Of a stretch of 64,000 bases of DNA, positions 1-8,371 are shown piece after piece. Within the stretch, counting starts at the first letter, position 1; each line of letters starts with the position of its first letter. Source of the DNA: Neoroseomonas oryzicola. GTDB lineage: Bacteria; Pseudomonadota; Alphaproteobacteria; Acetobacterales; Acetobacteraceae. The notes beneath the pieces were generated by a model. It was not told where the DNA came from and did no database searches. It worked only from the letters and a program-made list of their open reading frames with translations. The position numbers were made by a program, and so were the translations under genes. The stretch covers positions 868,001-932,000 of the forward strand of contig NZ_JAAVUP010000001.1 of assembly GCF_012163135.1 (NCBI RefSeq). The letters are read 5' to 3'.

Positions 1-48
1 GGCCACGCCGGCCGCGGCCAGCGTGAAAAGACGACGCCTGTCGAACAT
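1..48 (-). CDS. N-terminal fragment of an exported protein (cut by window edge)
   Basis: Only the first 16 codons are inside the window, reading MFDRRRLFTLAAAGVA on the minus strand. The basic RRR start followed by an alanine-rich hydrophobic run is typical of a Sec or Tat signal peptide, as found on periplasmic receptors and Tat-exported enzymes in this kind of genome. The mature protein lies beyond position 1, so no function can be assigned. Confidence 0.5.
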   Translation of the reverse strand, partial: MFDRRRLFTLAAAGVA

Positions 49-127
49 GTCTGGAAGCCCCCGTCAGCCAATGCGCGGAAGGTGAGCGCGCATTGCGGGG
101 ACTAGCAAGGCCCGTTCCAGCCGCGGT

Positions 128-976
128 TCAGCGATTTCCGCCGGCGAAGGTGTCGCAGGCCTCGAGCCGGCCGGTCTCGAGCCCCCGGCGGAACCAGCGC
201 ACGCGCTGCGCCGAGGATCCGTGGGTGAAGCTCTCGGGCACGACATAGCCCTGGGAGGCGCGCTGCAGGCGGTCGTCGCCCACCGCGGCGGCGGCGTTCA
301 GGCCTTCCTCGATGTCGCCCTTCTCGAGGATGTTGCGCGTTTCATGGGCACGGCGCGCCCAGAGGCCGGCCAGGCAATCGGCCTGGAGTTCGACGCGCAC
401 CTGCAGCGCGTTGGAGGCCGCCTCGCCGCGGCCGCGCCGGGCATCGTTCACCTGCGACAGCACGCCGAACAGGTTCTGGACGTGGTGCCCGACCTCGTGC
501 GCGACGATGTAGGCCGCGGCGAAGTCGCCCCCGGCGCCGAGACGCCGCTGCAGGTCCGCCATGAAGTCGAGGTCGATGTAAACCTTGCGGTCGTTCGGGC
601 AGTAGAAGGGGCCCATCTGCGCCTGGGCGAAGCCGCAGCCCGACTGCGTCGCGCCCGAGAACAGCACCAGCGTCGGTTCCTCGTAGCGGCGGCCCATGCG
701 GGCAAATTCGGCGTTCCAGACCTGCTCGGTCTCGCCGAGCACCTGGGCGACGAAGCGCCGCGCCGCATCGTCCTCGGCCGTCATCTGGCGCTGCACGCCC
801 GCCTGCTGCGGCGCGGGACCGCCCTGCAGCAATTCTCCAGGATCGACGCCCAGCAGCAGCGCGATCAGCAACACCACCACGCCACCGAGCCCGCTGCCGA
901 CCGCGATGCCGCGGCCGCCGAAGCCCTGGCCGCGCCGATCCTCGACATTCTGGCTTTCCGGACCGTCCAGGCGCAT
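128..976 (-). CDS. ypfJ: YpfJ-family neutral zinc metallopeptidase
   Basis: This 282-residue protein belongs to the YpfJ/Zn_peptidase family (PF04228) of membrane-anchored putative zinc proteases. A short polar N-terminus is followed by one hydrophobic segment at about residues 26-43 (GSGLGGVVVLLIALLLGV), which would anchor the catalytic domain to the inner membrane, facing the periplasm. The zinc-binding HEVGHHVQ motif is at residues 160-167, and the family signatures FYCPNDRKVYIDLDF and ELQADCLAG are present. Length and motif order match the family, so the gene looks intact. It is followed 12 bases upstream on the same strand by the racemase-like gene, so it may be the last gene of that transcript. 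Its physiological substrate is not known for the family. Confidence 0.9.
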   Translation of the reverse strand: MRLDGPESQNVEDRRGQGFGGRGIAVGSGLGGVVVLLIALLLGVDPGELLQGGPAPQQAGVQRQMTAEDDAARRFVAQVLGETEQVWNAEFARMGRRYEEPTLVLFSGATQSGCGFAQAQMGPFYCPNDRKVYIDLDFMADLQRRLGAGGDFAAAYIVAHEVGHHVQNLFGVLSQVNDARRGRGEAASNALQVRVELQADCLAGLWARRAHETRNILEKGDIEEGLNAAAAVGDDRLQRASQGYVVPESFTHGSSAQRVRWFRRGLETGRLEACDTFAGGNR

Positions 977-988
977 GGCGTTCCTCCG

Positions 989-1726
989 TCAGGTCTGGCC
1001 GCGCAGGATCCCTTCCAGGGCCAGCGACAGGCCGATGCTGGCCCGCCCCGCCGGCGCGGCGAAGGAGCCGGTGCGCGGCTTGGGCAGGCGCAGGGCGACC
1101 ATCATCTCCGCCATCCGCACGCCGCAGGCCATGCCATCCAAAAGCGCGACCGGGGCGGAAGGTTGCAGTCGCCGGTCGAAACCCGCCAGCGCCGCGCCCG
1201 CGAGTACGACGGAATCCGCCCCCTGCGCGGCGAGGTCCGCCACCGCCGCGAGCACCTTGGCCCCCACCCCGTCCGGGTCGGCCACCGCTTCGGGCGGCGT
1301 CGCGTTCACCCCGGCGAGGCCCGCGAGGCGCGAGGACAGCCCGTGGCGGGCGACCAGTTCGCGATAGGTCTCGATGCCGCCGAAGGTGACCAGGCCGAAG
1401 CGGCCGCCGGCCATGCAGCCGACCAGGCAGGCGGCCTCGGTCATGCCGATCACCGGGCAGGGCATCATCTGCCGCGCGGCCTCGAGCGCGGTGTCGTGGC
1501 TGACCGCCAGCAGGCAGGCATCGACCTGGCCCGCATGCTCGGCGAGCAGTTCGAGCAGCGCATGGCCGGCGATGACGTTCTCGGCGCGGGAGGAGATGAC
1601 GGCAGGCCCGAAGCGCGGCGTGGCCGGGATGATCTCCGTCCCCGGCGCGGCGGCGGCGCGCGCGGCGGTGGCGCAGGCCTCGGTGATCGCCTCGGTGGTG
1701 TTGGCGTTGGCGACGAGCAGGCGCAT
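989..1726 (-). CDS. Asp/Glu/hydantoin racemase-family protein lacking both catalytic cysteines
   Basis: The 245-residue product has the fold signatures of the aspartate/glutamate/hydantoin racemase family: an N-terminal LLVANANTT segment, the CPVIGMTEAA strand-turn at about residues 90-99, and GRFGLVTFGG near 108-117. Family members use two cysteines as acid and base. By eye, the first (usually in ACFxDP) aligns with Val75 in CLLAVSHDTA, and the second (usually in VLGCAGM) aligns with Gly177 in VVLAGAALAG, so both look substituted. Cys71 is nearby but four residues off. It may be a decarboxylase- or isomerase-like relative, or a non-catalytic member. Its start codon overlaps the stop of the upstream TauD-like gene by one base (TGATG), which implies translational coupling. 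Confidence 0.75.
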   Translation of the reverse strand: MRLLVANANTTEAITEACATAARAAAAPGTEIIPATPRFGPAVISSRAENVIAGHALLELLAEHAGQVDACLLAVSHDTALEAARQMMPCPVIGMTEAACLVGCMAGGRFGLVTFGGIETYRELVARHGLSSRLAGLAGVNATPPEAVADPDGVGAKVLAAVADLAAQGADSVVLAGAALAGFDRRLQPSAPVALLDGMACGVRMAEMMVALRLPKPRTGSFAAPAGRASIGLSLALEGILRGQT

Positions 1727-2643
1727 CAGGCGCCCGCCGCGCCGGTGCGGCGCGAATGTTCCATGGTGATCCGCAGCCGGCGGAATTCCTGCGGCGCCTC
1801 GGGGTCGTCGGGACCGGCCTCCGCCAGGGTGCGGCGCTTCCAGACCAGATGCGGGTTGAACAGCAGCAGGTCGCCCGGCCGCGGTTCGAGTTTCAGCATC
1901 AGCGAGGTCTCGGCGCAGACGGCATCGAGCAGGTCGAAGGCGGGCCGCAGCCCGGCCGAAAGCGGCGCCGCGCCGGGCTGGGGCGTGGTCGCCGCCGCCT
2001 CCACCGCGTGGCGTGTGTAGCGGGCGGCGAAGGCGCCTTCGGTCATGGTGAAGACGGCGCGCTCGACGACCACGCCATCCTCGATCAGCGGCGCGGGTTC
2101 ATAGAGCTCGGCCAGCGCGGCACGGTCGCGGCGCATGATCTCGTTGTGCACCGCGCCGGCCGAGATCAGCACATGGGGCGCGGCATCGGGCGTGTTGGCG
2201 AGGCAGAGCAGCGCGATGGCGTCGCAGGCCTCGCTGTGGAAGCGCGGCGGGCCGGAGGCGGCGCCGGCCTCGGGCAGCGGCCCGATCAGGCGCGCGACGG
2301 GCGAGCCCTCGGCGCTGAGGCGCTTGCCGAGATGCGTGCAGAGCCCAAGCAATGTCGCTTCCGCCGCCGCCGCGCCGTGCCGGTCGAAAGGCAGGCCGCG
2401 CAGCAGGCAGAAGCCGCGCCCGGTATCGAGCCGCGCGACCACGTCGACCAGGATCGGCGCCAGCCGCGCGAGCGGCGGCACCGGCGCCGCGGCCTGCGCG
2501 GCGGTCAGCGCGGCTTCCAGCTCGGCGGCTTCCTCGGTGCCCACGGGCACCATCCAGTCCGCGGCGTTCAATTCGGTCGCGAGCCAGACGGCCGCGCCGG
2601 TCTGGGGGGCGGGCCGCGGGCGGGGGCGTGTCGTGGCGCTCAT
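1726..2643 (-). CDS. TauD/TfdA-family dioxygenase-like protein
   Basis: The 305-residue protein resembles TauD/TfdA Fe(II)/2-oxoglutarate dioxygenases: GFCLLRGLPFD near residues 77-87, an HSE in RFHSEACD at 136-138 where the family has HxD, a DLLLFNPHLVWKRR segment at 258-271, and a final RRLRITMEH matching the RxLxR region. In TauD the distal metal-binding histidine lies in a VLHxR motif; here Trp268 seems to occupy that place, with His265 three residues earlier, so iron coordination may be altered. The ATG at 2643 is the only sensible start. It is the first gene of a minus-strand unit coupled to the racemase-like gene and is divergent from the M20 peptidase 107 bases away. The substrate is unknown. 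Confidence 0.7.
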   Translation of the reverse strand: MSATTRPRPRPAPQTGAAVWLATELNAADWMVPVGTEEAAELEAALTAAQAAAPVPPLARLAPILVDVVARLDTGRGFCLLRGLPFDRHGAAAAEATLLGLCTHLGKRLSAEGSPVARLIGPLPEAGAASGPPRFHSEACDAIALLCLANTPDAAPHVLISAGAVHNEIMRRDRAALAELYEPAPLIEDGVVVERAVFTMTEGAFAARYTRHAVEAAATTPQPGAAPLSAGLRPAFDLLDAVCAETSLMLKLEPRPGDLLLFNPHLVWKRRTLAEAGPDDPEAPQEFRRLRITMEHSRRTGAAGA

Positions 2644-2750
2644 GCACGCGACGGTAGCATGAGGCGGGCGCCGAGGCGAAAGCCGCCCGCCCTTGCCGGA
2701 TCGGCCCGCCGGGTGGAGGGTTCGCGCCGACCGATCCGGAGTGAGACGCG

Positions 2751-3899
2751 ATGAGTGCTGCCGAGTTCCCCGCCACCGCCCTGCCCTTCGACGCCGATGA
2801 GATCCTCGCGCGGCTGATGCGCTGGGCCGCCTGCGAGAGCCCGACCTTCGACGCGGCGGCGGTGAACCGGATGATGGACCTGGCCTCGCGCGACCTCGCG
2901 TTGCTCGGCGCGCGGATCGACCGCATCCCGGGGCGGATGGGCCTTGGCGACTGCGTGCGGGCGCGCTTCCCGCATCCGGCGGGCGATGCCGCGCCGGGCA
3001 TCTGCGTGATGGCGCACCTCGACACCGTGCATCCCGTCGGCACCCTGGCGAAGCTGCCGATCCGGCGGGAAGGCAACAAGTGCTACGGCCCCGGTATCCT
3101 CGACATGAAGGGTGGGACCGTGATCAGCGTGGAGGCGATCCGCCACATCCTCGCCGCCGGGATGGCGACGAAGCTGCCCGTGACCTTCCTGCTGACGAGC
3201 GACGAGGAGATCGGCAGCCCTTCGACCCGCGACATCATCGAGGCCGAGGCGGCGCGCAACAAATTCGTGCTGGTGCCGGAACCCGCCCGTCCCGACGGCG
3301 GCGTGGTGACGGGGCGCTACGCGATCGCGCGCTTCAACCTCAAGACCACGGGCCGGCCCTCCCATGCCGGGGCGCGACTGGCGGAAGGCCGCAGCGCGAT
3401 CCGCGAAATGGCGAAGCAGATCCTCGCCATCGAGGAGATGACGACCGAGGACTGCACCTTCTCGGTCGGCGTCATCCATGGCGGGCAATGGGTGAACTGC
3501 GTCACCACCACCTGCGAGGCCGAGGCCCTGTCCATGGCCAAGCGGCAGGAGGACCTCGACGCGGGCGTCGCGCGGATGCTGGCGTTGCGGTCGACCGCGA
3601 ACGACGTGCAGTTCGAGGTGACGCGCGGCGTGACGCGCCCGGTCTGGGAGCCGGACGTGAAAGGCATGGCGCTGTTCGCCCATGCGCGGAAGATCGCCAA
3701 CAGCATCGGCTACGACATCAACCCGCAATCGAGCGGCGGCGGGTCGGACGGCAACTTCACCGGCGCGATGGGTGTCACGACGCTCGACGGCCTCGGCGTG
3801 CAGGGCGCGATGGCGCATACGCTCGAGGAACACGTGCTGGTCGACAGCCTGGTGCCGCGGGCGCGGCTGATGGCGGGGCTGCTGACGTCGCTGGATTGA
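2751..3899 (+). CDS. M20-family metallopeptidase (carboxypeptidase G2-like)
   Basis: A 382-residue M20/M28 zinc hydrolase of the ArgE/DapE/CPG2 type, which cleaves N-acyl or peptide bonds, usually releasing an amino acid. Visible metal and catalytic motifs are AHLDTVHP (His89, Asp91), GPGILDMKGG (Asp118), TSDEEIGS (Glu152-Glu153) and a late histidine in QGAMAHTLEEHV. The dimerisation domain lies between, starting at about residue 190 (RPSHAGARLAEGRSA). There is no signal peptide, so it is probably cytoplasmic. It reads away from the TauD-like gene and converges on the flavin monooxygenase with 10 bases between stops. A second M20 gene is present at 36015-37193. Confidence 0.88.
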   Translation: MSAAEFPATALPFDADEILARLMRWAACESPTFDAAAVNRMMDLASRDLALLGARIDRIPGRMGLGDCVRARFPHPAGDAAPGICVMAHLDTVHPVGTLAKLPIRREGNKCYGPGILDMKGGTVISVEAIRHILAAGMATKLPVTFLLTSDEEIGSPSTRDIIEAEAARNKFVLVPEPARPDGGVVTGRYAIARFNLKTTGRPSHAGARLAEGRSAIREMAKQILAIEEMTTEDCTFSVGVIHGGQWVNCVTTTCEAEALSMAKRQEDLDAGVARMLALRSTANDVQFEVTRGVTRPVWEPDVKGMALFAHARKIANSIGYDINPQSSGGGSDGNFTGAMGVTTLDGLGVQGAMAHTLEEHVLVDSLVPRARLMAGLLTSLD

Positions 3900-3909
3900 C
3901 GGCGCGGGA

Positions 3910-5133
3910 TCAGGCCCGGCCAGCGATGTGCTCGGCGAGGTGCTCCGCATCCTCGCCGACGCCCCAGAGGAAGGCGGACTTGATCTTGTGCATCCGCGCG
4001 AGGCCCAGGAACATCAGGCCTGGCTCGCGCGTGATCCCGCGGTCGTGGACCAGGGCGCCCCGGTCGTCCCGCACTGGGCAGTCGATCCAACCGAAATCGA
4101 CGCCATAGCCGAGCGCCCAGACGACGCTGGTGATGCCGGATGCGGCGAGGTCGATCGCCTCGGTCTCGGCAACCTGGTTGGCGGGGCGACGGGCCTCGGC
4201 CTCGGCGGCCTCGTCGCGTGGGGCCTCGATGCGCTCATGCTCGATATACGCGTCGATCGCGCGCAGCGTCGTCGTGAACTCCGCGTCGCCGGCGTCGAGA
4301 CTGGCGTTCAGGTCGGCGTTGAAGAATGCCTGCCCGTCCTCCACGCCGCGAAGGCTGCCGAGCAGCGTGACGCCGCGCTGCGCAAGGTCACGGACATTCG
4401 CCGTATGGCCGCCCCGGTGCCCGGTGACGAGCGGCGGCCGGAAGCCGGGCGGGATGGTGCTCGCCACCCTGTTCGTGAAGCCCATCTCCTCGTTCCAGAT
4501 GCCGAAGTCGCGCCCGCGATAGTGGCGCGGAACGCGGCGATGGCCGCGGAGCGCGTAGTGCACGCGTCGCCCGCTATGGAGAAGGTCTTCGACGATCTGG
4601 AAGCCCGACGCGCCCGAACCGACGACGAGCACGCCGCCGGGCGGCAACTCCGCGGGGTTCGTGTAGCGATTGGCCGTCACCTGCTGGATGCCCGGCGGCA
4701 AGGCACGGGCGAATGGCGGCACCTTCGGCACCTGGTAGGGGCCGGTTGCGACGACGACGTTCGCGGCCTCCATCGTCAACGGCCCCGCCTCGACGCGCAG
4801 GCGACCGCTGTCGGTGCGCCGCATGCGGGTGACCTCAACGCCGCAGCGCACCGGCGCAGCATTACGCACGGCATAATCCACGATGAACCGGATGACCCCG
4901 TCGCGATGGGTGAAGCCATCCGGCTCCGGCCCGGCATAGGACTGGCCGGGCAGCCGCATCATGCGGTTGGGAAATTGGAAGTAGAGCGAATCCCACCGCT
5001 CGCTGCGCCATCGCTCGGCGATGCGCGCGCGTTCCAGGATCACATGCTCGCGCCCGCGTTGCGCGAGCTGGTGGCTCATGGCGAGACCAGCCTGGCCACC
5101 GCCGACGATGATCGTCTCGATGTACTCGGCCAT
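3910..5133 (-). CDS. CzcO-like NAD(P)/FAD-dependent monooxygenase
   Basis: A 407-residue single-component flavoprotein of the flavin-containing monooxygenase/CzcO type. The FAD-binding Rossmann motif is at residues 9-16 (IIVGGGQAGLA), and a second dinucleotide fold for NADPH begins in GVLVVGSGASG. The typical ERWRSERWDSLYFQFPNRMMRLPG stretch, which contacts flavin in this family, follows the first fold. These enzymes insert oxygen into soft nucleophiles or ketones; the substrate cannot be read from the sequence. It is 47 bases upstream of the SDR gene on the same strand order (SDR first), so co-transcription is possible. Confidence 0.85.
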   Translation of the reverse strand: MAEYIETIIVGGGQAGLAMSHQLAQRGREHVILERARIAERWRSERWDSLYFQFPNRMMRLPGQSYAGPEPDGFTHRDGVIRFIVDYAVRNAAPVRCGVEVTRMRRTDSGRLRVEAGPLTMEAANVVVATGPYQVPKVPPFARALPPGIQQVTANRYTNPAELPPGGVLVVGSGASGFQIVEDLLHSGRRVHYALRGHRRVPRHYRGRDFGIWNEEMGFTNRVASTIPPGFRPPLVTGHRGGHTANVRDLAQRGVTLLGSLRGVEDGQAFFNADLNASLDAGDAEFTTTLRAIDAYIEHERIEAPRDEAAEAEARRPANQVAETEAIDLAASGITSVVWALGYGVDFGWIDCPVRDDRGALVHDRGITREPGLMFLGLARMHKIKSAFLWGVGEDAEHLAEHIAGRA

Positions 5134-5179
5134 GCGGCGAGGCTAGGCCTCGCCGCGACCGCCGACCAAGGCAATTCGC

Positions 5180-5941
5180 CTATTTGCCGCCGTCGACGCT
5201 CAACACTTGCCCATTCACATAATTCGCCATGGGCGAGGCGAGGAACAGCACCGCATTCGCGATGTCCTGCGGTTCACCCAGGCGGCGCAGCGCGATCGAG
5301 GCCAGCACCCGCGCCTGGCCTTCCGGCCCGTAGGCCGCCCACTGCTTGTGCGTCGCCGCGTTCGACAGCACGAAGCCGGGTGCCACGCTGTTCACGTTGA
5401 TGCCGTACTGGCCGAGCTCATGCCCCAGCTGCCGGGTCAGCCCGACCAGCCCGTGCTTGGCGCTCGCATAGGCCTGGATGCCGGTGCGCGAGGGCTGCAG
5501 CCCCGCCCCGCTGCTGATGGTCACGATCCGCCCGCCGCCGGCCCGCTTCATCCCAGGCACCACGGCCTGGGCGAGGGCGAAGGCGGCGTGCAGGTTGATG
5601 GCGAAGATGTCGTGCCAGTCGCTCTCGGACACCTCCTCGAGCGGACGCCCCACCTGGCCGCGCACGCCGCCGGCATTGCAGACCAGCACACCGACCGGGC
5701 CTTCGGTCCGTGCCTCGATCTCGGCGATCCAGGCCTTCGCCGCGCCGGGCTTCGTCAGGTCGAAGGCGCTGGTGTGGATGGCGCCGGGATAGTCGGCCGT
5801 CTCGTCCAGTTCCGCCGCCGACAGGTCGCAGGCGAAGACCTGCGCGCCGAGCGCGGCGAAGGACTGCGCGATGGCACGTCCGAAGCCGTGGCCCGCGCCG
5901 GTGACCGCGACCGTAACGCCGGTGAAGTCGTATTCCCTCAT
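5180..5941 (-). CDS. SDR-family oxidoreductase
   Basis: A classical short-chain dehydrogenase/reductase of 253 residues counted from MREYDF. The NAD(P)-binding TGAGHGFG, the NAG strand motif (CNAGG), the catalytic serine in TISSGAG and the active-site YASAKHG are all present, as is the C-terminal NGQVLSVDGGK ending. An in-frame start 57 bases further upstream exists, but the ATG at 5941 overlaps the stop of the upstream reductase by four bases (ATGA), which is the normal arrangement for coupled genes, so it is preferred. The gene is the second member of a reductase-SDR pair. The substrate is unknown. Confidence 0.88.
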   Translation of the reverse strand: MREYDFTGVTVAVTGAGHGFGRAIAQSFAALGAQVFACDLSAAELDETADYPGAIHTSAFDLTKPGAAKAWIAEIEARTEGPVGVLVCNAGGVRGQVGRPLEEVSESDWHDIFAINLHAAFALAQAVVPGMKRAGGGRIVTISSGAGLQPSRTGIQAYASAKHGLVGLTRQLGHELGQYGINVNSVAPGFVLSNAATHKQWAAYGPEGQARVLASIALRRLGEPQDIANAVLFLASPMANYVNGQVLSVDGGK

Positions 5942-7002
5942 GGCGACATCAGCTCCGTCAGGTTGGCATCCGACATCGGGCGCGTGCCCGCCTCGCATTC
6001 ATGCGTCATGGCGACGAGCCGGCGCACCGCGGGACAATCCACGCCGTGCTGCGCGCCGATGGTCGCGATCGGCGCGATCTGCACATCCACCTCGGTGCGG
6101 CGCTTGCGCACCCAGAGGTCGCGCCACACGCCCGAATGAGTCTTCGCGTTGGGGCGGTTGAATTCGACCATGGCGGCGACGGACGCCGCGGCCTGCGCTT
6201 CGGTGGCACCCGGCGAGAAGGCCGCCGGATCGAAGCCGTTGAAGCCGAGCGGTGTCACGCCCTGCGCCCGCGCGACGGCGATCGCCTCCGACCCCAGGGC
6301 GCGCCACAGCGGCAGCAGTTCCGGCCGCGCCAGGCAGTCGGCGATGCCCTTCTCCCCCAGCGCCTGGGCGAACAGCATCGCTCCGTAGCCGAGCTTGCCC
6401 CAGAGATAGCCCCAGATGTTGTCCGTGGTGACGGCATTGGGCTCGAAGGTCTCGCGCAGCAGCGCGTGCAGCGCGGTGAGCCGCGGCGTGGTGGCGCCGT
6501 CCAGTTCGCCCAGCACCAGCGCGCCGCGGCCGCCATACATGATGCGTCCCGGCCCGTGCCAGTCGGCCGAGAAGTTCACGAAGCAGCCCATGGTCCGCGC
6601 CGCGCCGACGATGGGCGCAATGATGGTCTCGCACAGCCCGTTCTGCAGCGAGAGCACGTAGCCGTCCTCGGCGAGGTGCGGCAGCAGGGCGCGGCAGGCG
6701 TCCTCGGTGTGGTGCGCCTTCACGCAGAGGAAGATGCGGCGATAGGTCCCCTGCACCGTCTCCGGGGTGAAGGCGGGCGCGACCACGCGGTGCGGATCAA
6801 CCGGCCCTTCGATGACGAGGCCGCGCGCCGGGTCGGCGATCGCCGCGACGTGGTCCTTCTCGATGTCGACGAAGACGACGGCGTGGCGCGCGCGCACCAG
6901 CGCCGCGCCGATCGTGCCGCCGATCGCGCCGGCCCCCCAGACGAGGATCGGCCCGCGATCCACCGCCGCCCGCGCCGCCGCCTGTTCCGCTTCCTTCGCC
7001 AT
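5938..7002 (-). CDS. Ketopantoate reductase (ApbA/PanE)-family protein
   Basis: The protein has the PanE/ApbA architecture: an N-terminal Rossmann fold with VWGAGAIGG, an FLCVKAHHTED segment where the family has the V(K) catalytic lysine, a central LQNG motif (SLQNGLCE), and a helical C-terminal domain starting near NIWGYLWGKLGYGA. The start at 7002 is chosen over an in-frame start at 7080 because it follows a strong GGAAGGAAGAGG ribosome site and gives the usual short lead into the Rossmann fold; this makes 354 residues, longer than typical PanE (about 300). Because it is coupled to an SDR, it more likely acts on another 2-oxo or 3-hydroxy acid than in pantothenate synthesis. Confidence 0.85.
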   Translation of the reverse strand: MAKEAEQAAARAAVDRGPILVWGAGAIGGTIGAALVRARHAVVFVDIEKDHVAAIADPARGLVIEGPVDPHRVVAPAFTPETVQGTYRRIFLCVKAHHTEDACRALLPHLAEDGYVLSLQNGLCETIIAPIVGAARTMGCFVNFSADWHGPGRIMYGGRGALVLGELDGATTPRLTALHALLRETFEPNAVTTDNIWGYLWGKLGYGAMLFAQALGEKGIADCLARPELLPLWRALGSEAIAVARAQGVTPLGFNGFDPAAFSPGATEAQAAASVAAMVEFNRPNAKTHSGVWRDLWVRKRRTEVDVQIAPIATIGAQHGVDCPAVRRLVAMTHECEAGTRPMSDANLTELMSP

Positions 7003-7079
7003 CCTCTTCCTTCCCGCCTGGACGGCGCGCGTCGGCCGCCGCAATCTCGACCACGCTACGCCGGAGGTGGCCGCCGTCA

Positions 7080-7946
7080 ATGCAGCAGGGCGTTTCGGGG
7101 AACCTCCGCGGCGGGGCGCTGATGGCCGCGGCGGCCGTGCTCTTCGCGGCAGAGGCGCTGGCCATCCGCTGGATGACCGCGCATGGCATCCCGGTCGAGG
7201 TCCAGGTCTTCGCGCGCTCGCTGGGGCAGTTGTTCTGGGTCGCCCCGATCATCGCCGCCAGCGGCCTCGCGGTCTTCCGCACCCAGCGCGCGCCGCTGCA
7301 CCTGCTGCGCGGCGCCTCGAGCCTGCTGACCTGGGGCTTCTACTATGCCTCCTTCGGGCCGCTCGACCTCGCCACCGCGACGGTGCTGTCCTTCACCAAC
7401 GTGATGTTCACCACGCTGCTCGCCGGGCCGGTGCTGGGGGAGAAGGTGGATCGCTGGCGCTGGGCGGGGACCATCGCGGGCTTCGTCGGCGTCGCGGTGA
7501 TGCTGCGGCCGGGGACGACGGTCTCGGGGGTCGGCGTCGCGCTCGCCGTCGCCTCGGCGGTGACCTGGTGCGGCATCACGCTGTCCTCCCGCGTGCTGGC
7601 GCAGAGCGAGCGGAACACCACCATCATGGCCTGGGTCGGGCTGGTGACGACGCTGGGCTCGGCGCCCTTCGCGGCGATGGCCTGGGTGCCGCTCGGCCTC
7701 GGGCAGATCGCCATGCTGCTCGCCGTCGCGGGCTTCGCGCCAGGGATCATCTGGCTGATCACCAGCGCCTATCGCCACGGGGAGGCATCCGCCATCGCCC
7801 CCTTCCAGTACCTGCGGCTGATCGTCGTCGCGGCCTTCGGCTGGGCGATCTTCGGGGAGGTGCCGGATGGCTGGACCTGGCTCGGCGCGGCGGTGATCCT
7901 CGCCGGCGCCGTCGTCATCACGGTCGCGGAGGCACGACGGCGCTAG
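7080..7946 (+). CDS. DMT-superfamily (EamA) transporter
   Basis: A 288-residue integral membrane protein with about ten hydrophobic segments arranged as two EamA repeats, the second starting near FVGVAVMLRPG. The characteristic GEK motif at the end of the first repeat (GPVLGEKVD) and the IFGEVPDGWTWLGAAVIL closing signature are present. Such proteins export or import small metabolites such as amino acids, purines or vitamins. It diverges from the ketopantoate-reductase-like gene and converges on the gamma-glutamylcyclotransferase gene, sharing a CTAG stop palindrome with it. Confidence 0.88.
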   Translation: MQQGVSGNLRGGALMAAAAVLFAAEALAIRWMTAHGIPVEVQVFARSLGQLFWVAPIIAASGLAVFRTQRAPLHLLRGASSLLTWGFYYASFGPLDLATATVLSFTNVMFTTLLAGPVLGEKVDRWRWAGTIAGFVGVAVMLRPGTTVSGVGVALAVASAVTWCGITLSSRVLAQSERNTTIMAWVGLVTTLGSAPFAAMAWVPLGLGQIAMLLAVAGFAPGIIWLITSAYRHGEASAIAPFQYLRLIVVAAFGWAIFGEVPDGWTWLGAAVILAGAVVITVAEARRR

Positions 7947-8371
7947 CCGTCCTCGCGGTACCCCGAGGCGGCGACGGCCGCAGCGAGCACCGCCATGTCG
8001 AAGCCGAAGTCGCGATAGCCGTTCCGCAGGCGCTGCACGTATTCCGCCGCCGGCGGGCCGGGGCGATGGACGATCTCGTCATAGGTCCAGGCCTCGGTGC
8101 CATCGGGCAGGCGGAGTCGCGACCGCCGGTAGGTGTGCGGGCCCTCGTAGCGGTCGAGCGCCTCGAGATCCGCCTGGGTGACGCGCCACAGCCCGACCGG
8201 GCAGGCCGCGGCCGCATCGCGCTCGATCAGCGCGAACTTCCGCAGCACCAGCCGCCAGCCTGTCAGAATCAAGCTGCCCGCCACGACCGCATCAGGGCAG
8301 CGCCGGCGCATCTGGTCGTGCCACAGGTTGCTGCCATAGGCTGCGTAGGGTTCGGGAAGGAACGCGGGCAT
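7943..8371 (-). CDS. Gamma-glutamylcyclotransferase (AIG2/GGCT)-family protein
   Basis: From the ATG at 8371 the product is 142 residues and begins MPAFLPEPYAAYGSNLW. YGSN is the conserved N-terminal gamma-glutamylcyclotransferase motif, and LDRYEGPHTYRR carries the usual glutamate-containing LDxxEG active-site region. The longer upstream reading adds 53 residues that do not resemble the family and would run into the divergent gene, so it is rejected. A GAGGTG ribosome site precedes this ATG. Family members cleave gamma-glutamyl amines or peptides, or act in acyl transfer. Its start codon overlaps the start of the divergent metallo-beta-lactamase gene. Confidence 0.82.
   Translation of the reverse strand: MPAFLPEPYAAYGSNLWHDQMRRRCPDAVVAGSLILTGWRLVLRKFALIERDAAAACPVGLWRVTQADLEALDRYEGPHTYRRSRLRLPDGTEAWTYDEIVHRPGPPAAEYVQRLRNGYRDFGFDMAVLAAAVAASGYREDG

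Noticed and set aside
2640-3950. Minus-strand frame of 436 codons
   Set aside because: It lies opposite the M20 peptidase, which has all of its catalytic motifs; the antisense product has none.
5942-5998. Longer start for the SDR at 5180-5941
   Set aside because: The extension has no family similarity, and the ATGA overlap at 5938-5941 is the more usual arrangement.
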